Origin: Aureococcus anophagefferens
Taxonomy: Eukaryota > Sar > Pelagophyceae > Pelagomonadales > Pelagomonadaceae
Direction of reading: 5' to 3'
DNA length: 52,530 nucleotides
Assembly (NCBI RefSeq): GCF_000186865.1
Contig: NW_008705586.1
Location: forward strand, 152,708 to 205,237
Shown piece by piece: positions 45,548 through 52,530 of the stretch. The notes below the pieces were generated by a model. The model was not told the origin of the DNA. It saw only the letters and a list, made by a program, of their open reading frames with translations, and searched no databases. Each line of letters begins with the position of its first letter. Positions within the stretch are counted from its first letter, which is position 1. The position numbers were made by a program, and so were the translations under genes.

Positions 45548-45573
45548 AACATATCCCGCCGGCGGGATATGTT
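45548..45573. repeat. 26-bp perfect palindrome
   Basis: AACATATCCCGCC is directly followed by its exact reverse complement GGCGGGATATGTT, with no spacer. It may bind a dimeric protein or form a cruciform; function unknown. Confidence 0.9.
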
Positions 45574-46212
45574 TAACGCCGCTTCAACTTTGGCTTCATT
45601 ATGCTAAGGGTCCAAGGCCCACCGTGGCGACCTCGCCGCGGCGCCAAGCACGGCGGTGTCGCGCCATTTCAAACGTGCTCTGTAGAATGCGCGTAACAAC
45701 GATGATCACGATGGTGATAGTGACGATGATTGAGGCTAGTAACCTGCCTTGGTGGATGGTTTCTCGCTGGTTGCTGTGCCCCGATGGACATGGTAATGAG
45801 GGTTTTACAGCCTGAGTTGCGCCCGCTGGTACTTAAATAATTGGTTTGTTAAGCTCAGTCCTCGCATCATACAAGCAGCTAAGATAGAAACCGACAATAA
45901 ACAGCGACTCCGAGCAGCATTAAACCAACAGCAGCAATAGCGGACTTTCGCGGGTCCAGCAATTTACCGTAAGTTACCCCGGAGCCCGGCGACCTACACC
46001 ACGGCTTACGACCCGGGGCCAGTACAGGCGACTAACAAACGACTTATGGAGCTTCATGTCCAACCACGGGAGTCGGAAGTCGAGTGCACCGGGCACCTAG
46101 GCGCCGTCGTGGAATTCGCCACCCACGCTGGACGCCGCCCGGCCTACTGGGGCATGCGCGGGGTCAAACGCGGTGGCTTGTTTGACGGCGGTGCCGCCCT
46201 CCCATTTTGGTG

Positions 46213-49200
46213 TCACTGTCGTTTCTTCTTCTTCATTTTGGCTTTCGCTTCCTCGTGAGCGAGCTCACTAGCCGACTTCAGTTCCTTTGGCTTCTCTGCT
46301 GTGATTTCGCCTGTTTTGGTGTGTTTCCAGGCTGGCTTACCGTCGACTTCAATCTGTTTCCACATGGTTTCGGACTTGGGAGCAAGGCCCATGTAAGCAT
46401 TTTTCCGTTCTTCATCACGCATGGCTTCCCTTGCTTCCATGGACATACCCTGCCGAATAGCCTCACGTTCAGCCTTCTTTTGGCGAGCTTCGAGTAAAAC
46501 TTGCCAATCCCAGGTCCACCACTTGATTCGTTCTTGCATCAGGTCGTGGTTTTTAGACCATTTCTCTAGTTGTCCTGCAGTCCGGGGGAGCCAAGGTCGG
46601 AACCGCTTTGCTAGGACTTTTTGTTGATGCCCAATTCCAATGTGAAATCCTCGGTAGCGTTTGATTACGCCCTGCGTGAGTTGGTTCTCGTAGGACGTCC
46701 GTCCAAGCGCAGTCCACAACCTGCCTGCCCGAGATTGTGGAGGAAGTCGATACAGACACAGTCCCCCACCTTCTCCCACCAACGAAACCCTAGAATGGCC
46801 CTTGCCAAGCCAACAGAAACGGAGCTGCAGGCTTTCTTTGGCTACGGCATCTGAACGTGCAGCATGAATACGACAGAGGCGCTTTCCAATGCGAATGCGA
46901 TCATTTTGACGCACGAGCCCACGAAGGTCGTGCGAGACGGCAACAGATTTTTCACCGGCTTCAGGAAAGGCATGGCCTGGTAGTCGTACACCACCATATA
47001 TAGCCTGATCACGTAGTTCAGGAAGAGAGGCGACATCGAAGCCGCGCGAAGGACACTTCTTTGGATCGGCGGCATCGTTTGCTCTCCAGCAGACATCTGC
47101 GCCGTTTTGCGAGATAAAATAGCGGGCACGCGCGCGCCTATAGTCGAATAGCAGGTATACACGTGCAGATGTGTCTTCGTGGTGGTTTGTTGGCGGGTTC
47201 CACTGGAACTGTTAAATTAAGATATTTCATCGCTGGATTGTGCTTCCAGAGCGCAACACGCTTCACTGCAAGTTGTTCTTTTGCGTCACTACTCAAAAAG
47301 GGCGCGCGGCCTATCAGGTCTAGAAACAGATGGCCCGTGTCCAGATGACGAGAAGCGCCATTCTTTAGCTGCTGCCAGGCCTCGCGCTGGCCACGGCGTG
47401 ATTCCTGAAGCTGCCGTTGCCCTTCTACTCGGCCGACAGTGGCAAAATAAGTGCGTTGAATCGTAATGGCAGCACGATTGCGCTTTGTCGGCTCCGCTGC
47501 GCGTGCAGCTTCGCGTCGATGTCTTTCAAGGACGCGCCGCGTATTGGCGCGGAATAAGCGCTCATCGCGAGCATGTATCTCTGCTGTATAGTAACCAAGA
47601 CGGTCGCATGCGTGCGCGAGACGTGAGCCAAACGCATGAAGCTGTGAATAACATCCCGCACAGTATGACTCCTCACAAGGAGGGCATCGCCATCGAGCTG
47701 CGTAATCACCGCATGCAGCACACGGTTGAACCAGAGCCGTCCAGTGGTGTGGTCGTAGCTCTCTCGCCTCGTTTCGGGATTGTGTAGCGGAGACTTTGTG
47801 AGAATTTGCCTCGCGTCTTGCTATTCGTGCTGCTGCATAATCTCCATTTGCAGACGCAGCAGACGCTGCACGCAACGCGCGCTTCTCTAAGTCTTTCTCT
47901 GCGACTGATCTCTTTAAGGCCAGGCTCTTGCGCGCTATTCGCGCCTGTGTTTCTATCGATATTTCACGTCTTCCACCTTGCCCATCGAATGGATGCCGAT
48001 TGTGAAAGCAGACCTGCGCACAGCAAGTTACATGATAGACAGAGACCAGTAGAGTGGATAGAAAGCGCCGGTGAATGCGTCGCAAAGTGAGACAATGCGG
48101 CCCTCAGACGCAGAGCAGGTACCACAGGTTCGACTCGCAGGTTGCTTCCCACCGCAATCAACACACGTTGCTATGATGTGAAACCGGTGCTGCTGCCGCT
48201 TACCTCTGCGGTGAACAGCTGCCCAACACTCACCGCAATACCTACGTACAGCCTTGCTTTGTCAGCCCGAATCACATTTGAAACGAAACCTAAGCGGTAT
48301 TCCCCATTTATTTTTTTATGCGCCGGACGCGTGCGGATCGGCGCACGAATCAAGACAAACCCTTTCAGCAGCCTGGACCCCGCAATATGCGCAGTCTACG
48401 ACATAGGCCGTGCGCCTCGTCGGCCGCTGCGAAACACGAGTCACATCCTTATCACGCAGCAGCTTGGGTTTCACCCATGATACACGTGTCCCCAAACCTT
48501 TGGGCGCCCGCAAAAAGCGTCGCTTTGCTTTCACGTTTACGAGATCCCCCCCCGAAGTGCCAACAAACGCCCAGTAGCATACGATGCTTAGCTCGCTGAC
48601 ATTGTCGTCTTCTCCAATGGCTGGTGCTGCATACTGTAGGATCTCGTGATGATCGACCACATACTTCCTATACGCATGTGTTGCAAGCAGGGCCGTGGCA
48701 GCTCTTGTGGATGGTCCTCGTGCGAGCCGCTTTTGTATAATCACGGAGGCTGCTTGTTCGAGTTGTGCACGCACAGCGCGTCCCCTAGCTAATCTCTTTA
48801 CTAAGGTGCAGTTGTGCGCAGCAAAAACCCGAGCCATCTTCTGTATTCTGGCTGCAGCAACTTCTAGTCTGTGCGCAGCACGCATATATAAGGCCTGCTT
48901 TATTTTCTCTGCCCATTTGAGAGGCAACCACAAGTCTACGAGGATGGTGAGTGCACGTGCCGCGCGCGTGTCAACCAAGAGTCCGCCCTCGAAATCACGC
49001 ACACCCGGACGCAGGTCTGCGCTGACGCAGTCAAGACACGCCTAGGGAAGGTTGCGATAATCTCATCAAATGTTGAGCTACTTGAATAAAGCCCCAGGAT
49101 AAGCCACTGAAGACACAGTAGGGAGCAAGAAATCTCTCAAAAGAAATCGTCTTCTCACCACGGTCCTTCTGCTTGGCAAAAATAAGCTCGTAATCATTGG

Positions 49201-52069
49201 CCTTCATGGCTCTAGCTGAGTCCTTGCGTACTGAGCGACCCCGACTCGTTGCCGCTCTCTCCCCCCCAATCATTGCGCCAGGTGTGTCCCTAAAAAGCCG
49301 AACAAATTCAGACGATGCCATCTTTGCGCCGGCACAGTGTCGTTGTTTCACAACCGCAGCATTATTAGTGAAAGCACATGTCTTGTACTGCGCTGCACCA
49401 CCTCTGAATAATCTCTGCTGTTGTTGGTGTTTACCGGACGTGTCTTCAGGTGCTGGATGTGTACCTGCACACACGGCCTCACGGCCTCATCAATCTTATT
49501 TTCCCAGTGTCAGGAGTGACCACCAGGCACCGGAACAATGCGACAATAATGTGCAAAGACAGCCTGAAATTCACCCCGATACTTGGCAGAGGCCCTGTAA
49601 GACTCGGCACATAGTTCCGCTCGAGTGATGCGACGGCACCTTGTGAGCTTAGCATGTGCATGAACAATGTCTTCATCACTGACGGTAGCAGCCGTGCGGA
49701 GTTCCGCGGCTAGTCGAATTGCGGCATGACGACGCACGCATGTCTGGACCGTGGTGGTCGGGCCATTCAAACGGCGCCGGCGCACGCGGCGTGGACCGAT
49801 ATCTCTGACGATTGCTCTGACCCGCACGGCGGCCTGGAGGCGGACTGCAGCTGTCTGCCTCGCAGAGGTTCGACGAGCAATGGCTCGTCCCCAATTGCCA
49901 CGCACAAATTTTTCGATTGTGGTGGCATGAAGAGCTTTTAGTTTGATCTGCCCGTCATGACGAGCTATCCAACCGCGAAGTAATTGCTGTGTAAGAATAA
50001 TCGCACGTTCTCTTCTTATTGCCTCGGCTGCACGCAAACTAAGCCGCGCATGAAGAACGCGAGAGCGTACTCGGACAGCGCACCGGTGAGCACGAAAAGC
50101 CCCGGCAATCCTCGTTGCCGCCAGCTCGCGTTTGATCCTCTGAGACAATTCGCTTGGTATACCACCGGCATCTGTTGAGGCGACGAGCGCAAAACGAAAG
50201 GCTCGAGCAAGAACACGTCGCCATTGGGAAGACAAGGATGTTTCCTGGCGGATGCTGGACTGCAAGCCTTCATTGTCATGAAGTCTCAGCGCCGTAAGCC
50301 GATGCGTCCGAAATTTGCGTTGAGCAGCGATATTCACTTGGGAATCGAATTGCAACTGCGCCAAAAATCCTTTCGCAGCCCTTGTGCGATACTGAGTTTG
50401 TGCCCAAATTGCGACATCAGTCCTCAAACGAGTCACCTACATACGAGAGATAAGGCATACGTTTGAAAAGCCTTCAAGAACGCCGGGAAGACGCACATCC
50501 TTCCCCGCAGCCCGGCGATGACGACGCTTTGCACGTGCGTTGAAGCGTGATATTGCCCTCCGAATGATATTGGCTTTGCGTGCCCGTAGGCGCTCCTCCG
50601 TGAAACGATGGCGACGCACGCGCATGCGGGTTCGCCAGCATTCTTGGATAATGATGACTGCACCATTTATGCGGAATTGCTCGTGGCGTGTGGAAACCCT
50701 GCGTTCTATGAATGCTGAAATTTTTGATGCACGCTCTGCAGCTAGTACCGCGCAATAGCGTTTGCGACCTCGTATCCCTCGCACACGACGTTGCAAAGAG
50801 ACTGTCGCTGCAGCTCTCTGCATGTATTCAAAGCGTAATTTTACCAGTGTGAGTCTGGCTGAATGACAACGCGCACAACGCTGTACGGCATACGAGGCGG
50901 CATTCAGACACGATTGCAGTCTCAGGAGACTTCGAGTATTTTTCCCCCTGATGAAACCTTGCATGGAAACTACCAATAATTCTCGTGTTTCAACGAATCG
51001 CATTACTGCGCGACTTTCGCGATCAATTTGTGAGGCTCGTAGTACGATCCTTTCCCGTAGCTCCACACTCGCCAACCAGCGTTGAGAGGTGCGCCAGAGT
51101 ACTGTGCTTGCACGACTTATGCGTTCCCGAGTCATTTCTACCGCGATCATCTGCCACCTGCTAAATCGCCTCTGGGTCGACACAGTTTCAAAACTTTTGA
51201 CCTGCTCTCTGAGCAGTTGGGCCCCGCGTTCCAGCAGCGCGGGTCTTAGCGCTGCTTGCACCGATGGCTTCGCCACTTTCACGGCTAATGTTCTGCTCAC
51301 GTCTTGCATCATCTTCAACCTGAAACGAGGTCAAGTTCGATGTGTAATTTGCCAGTTTAGACATGGAGGGATACGCATCGTACTTAATTCGCTGCATAGT
51401 GGTAGGGGGCTGATTGCGAAGGGAGTTTATAGTTCGTGCGCGTGTTTGTATGTGAACATCAAGGGGTGTTGGCCTGGGTCTCGTCGGAATCACAGTATGT
51501 GATATGTCAATCAATGGCGGCTTTGCAGCGATTGTGATAGTCTCAGAGGAAGAATTACAATTCACTTGGTTGGCCACGAATAGCACGGGTGGGGGTCGAA
51601 ACGTTGGAAAGATAATGCCTGGGCTAGATTGTTCATAGTCTACATCAATCATCGCCCTTTGTGTCAATTGTTCACCTACCCGTCGGACAGAATCATAGAG
51701 GCGGCTGCCCGTAGAGTGTTTTAGAGGTGTGGCATTGGTCCTGAGATCTAATTTTGACATTGGTTGGTGCCTTGCAACCATTGCTGACACCACAGAGAAT
51801 TCTCGTCGTCCGAGAGAACCCAACCTCCTTCGAATATCCTCTGTCCGCGACTCCTCCTCCTCCGAGGCTTTCGGCAAACGATTAACTCGACGTTGCTCTG
51901 CCTTGGACATCATTGCTAACGTTGGGAGCGTGTTCATTGATTGGGCCGACACAGCCGCAGATGCCTGCTTCTGTGTTTTAGAAGATAACAGGAGCGAGAG
52001 AATTGTCGGTTCCGGCCTCACGGTCGTCGCCTTCGCAGGCGGTTTGGACCCGGCGCTATCACTGGCCAT
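46213..52069 (-). CDS. Large IQ-motif, p25-alpha, B-box zinc-finger and WW-like protein
   Basis: Eight exons keep frame: 52069-51384, 51319-50461, 50436-49524, 49464-49082, 49041-48335, 48241-48079, 48013-47163 and 47137-46213, giving about 1,828 aa. After a disordered N-terminus come many IQ-like calmodulin-binding motifs (AAATVSLQRRVRGIRGRKRY, GAVIIIQECWRTRMRVRRHR, AAVRLQAAVRVRAIVR). A p25-alpha/TPPP-like domain follows near residues 870-935 (FVRLFRDTPG, DYELIFAKQKDRGEKTISFERFL). Then come three B-box-like zinc fingers (CAYCGVQAAERVC with YCGECWAAVH; CVDCGGKQPASRTC with LCDVCFHNRH; CAACGDYAARWRC with YCAGCYSQLH), another IQ, and a WW-like module (MWKQIEVDGKPAWKHTKTGE) before a Lys-rich end. 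Introns at 50437-50460 (24 nt) and 47138-47162 (25 nt) are tiny; those at 48242 and 48014 are GC-AG. A microtubule or cilium role is inferred. Confidence 0.75.
47138..47162 (-). other. 25-nt GT-AG intron in the IQ/p25/B-box gene
   Basis: The segment starts GTGTATACC and ends CTATAG. If kept it brings an in-frame TAG. Removal joins PPRRHICT to RARARYFISQNGADV, phase 2 to phase 2. Confidence 0.6.
50437..50460 (-). other. 24-nt GT-AG intron in the IQ/p25/B-box gene
   Basis: GTATGCC at the start and ATGTAG at the end enclose 24 nt. Read through, it is in frame but ends in a TAG stop. Removed, it joins LEGFSN to VTRLRTDVAIWAQ. A longer intron using an upstream GTTCTT donor (48 nt) is also possible. 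Confidence 0.55.
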
Positions 52070-52182
52070 TGTAAAAGTAACCAGGTGGCCCGATAGCGTT
52101 AAGCGGGTCTCGATTTAATTTTAAAAAAGAGCACACTTCGGGTAGTCGAGGTGCTCCCACCACGCGGAGGAAAATTGTCCTG
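52070..52182. promoter_or_regulatory. Upstream region of the IQ/p25/B-box gene
   Basis: Only 113 bases separate the start codon from R1 copy D. It contains an A/T-rich stretch (TTTAATTTTAAAAAAG) that could be promoter sequence. No defined motif is recognised. Confidence 0.25.
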
Positions 52183-52447
52183 TTTCCGTCCACTTGGCCT
52201 TCGTATCTCCCACTAGCCTGAAGCCAGAGGAAGCAAGGTAATTTCCTCCCTCGAAGGGAGGCTGAGCTCAGTTCAATTAAAGGTGCCAGAATGAAGGCCG
52301 ACTCGGCGACGGACCGCGCTTGGATGGCGCAGCCACCTCAGCAGGGACGGAGGAGGGTAGGGTAGGGCGGGTGCTTCATTTGCGCCGAAGGAGGGTGGTG
52401 GGCGGGCTTAAAAAATAAACCGCGCCACCCCGGGCCCCGGGGAAGCG
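52183..52447 (+). repeat. R1 dispersed repeat, copy D (lacks 3' end)
   Basis: It starts TTTCCGTCCACTTGGCC and follows copy B closely through CCTCCCTCGAAGGGAGG, GGACCGCGCTTGGATGGCGC and GCCACCCCGG. It then breaks off after GGGGAAGCG. The middle GTGCTTCATTTG unit is single here but doubled in copy B. Confidence 0.9.
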
Positions 52448-52530
52448 TGCAAAGAAGATAGACGATCTTGCTGTCTGTTAGCCACATCATGCATCTAGAG
52501 AGCTTTCCTTAGTTAGAGGATTACACACAT
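52448..52530. other. Window end, no feature seen
   Basis: Nothing recognisable in the final 83 bases. Confidence 0.5.

Larger units (their letters stand above)
45031..46212. other. Intergenic, mainly repeats
   Basis: This lies between the dynein start and the 3' end of the IQ protein gene. It contains R1 copy C and a 26-bp perfect palindrome. Short frames on both strands (for example 46046-46258 plus) have no recognised motif. Confidence 0.5.

Noticed and set aside
1..52530. CRISPR arrays, bacterial operons, phage genes
   Set aside because: No regularly spaced repeats or Shine-Dalgarno-led gene chains are present. Gene content and introns are eukaryotic.

Overview
This window is nuclear DNA of a eukaryotic, flagellated alga. 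Genes are split by short introns. The neighbours include a Paf1-complex subunit, a COPI subunit, an axonemal-type dynein heavy chain and a large cilium-like IQ protein. A CNNM/CorC-type transporter starts with a signal-peptide-like leader followed by an AF-SAP motif, as in bipartite plastid presequences. Together this points to an alga with a secondary red-type plastid (haptophyte or ochrophyte). The exact lineage is inference.

Layout: 0-4.6 kb holds an uncharacterised membrane-protein gene and decayed transposon-like reading frames. 4.5-9.2 kb holds an interstitial TTAGGG array and CTR9 (10 exons, +). 10-12.1 kb holds the plastid-type CNNM/CorC transporter (-), next to a 1.1 kb element bounded by inverted repeats. 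14-16.8 kb holds a BT1-like carrier and a Golgi-type sulfotransferase (both -). 17.9-20.8 kb holds a C2/FKBP membrane protein (-) running into a 475-base gap. 21.8-24.9 kb holds a four-cNBD protein (+), and 25.6-28.6 kb holds beta-COP (+). 28.6-30.8 kb is repeat-rich. 30.8-45.0 kb is a 4-exon dynein heavy chain (-, about 4,655 aa, one 50-N gap), and 46.2-52.1 kb is an 8-exon IQ/p25-alpha/B-box/WW-like protein (-, about 1,828 aa).

Four features stand out. The dynein has lost the catalytic residues of AAA1 (Walker A Lys to Ala, Walker B Glu to Gly) but keeps an intact AAA3. Introns include a class of only 20-26 nt and six GC-AG introns, all inferred from reading frame and protein homology. The C2/FKBP and IQ/p25/B-box proteins have domain combinations I do not recognise. 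A dispersed repeat family (R1, about 360 bp) has at least five full or partial copies here.

There is no operon-like logic. The dynein, the IQ/p25 protein and perhaps the cNBD protein fit a ciliary theme; the rest are housekeeping or organelle genes. Splice sites were assigned by eye and have not been tested with transcripts.
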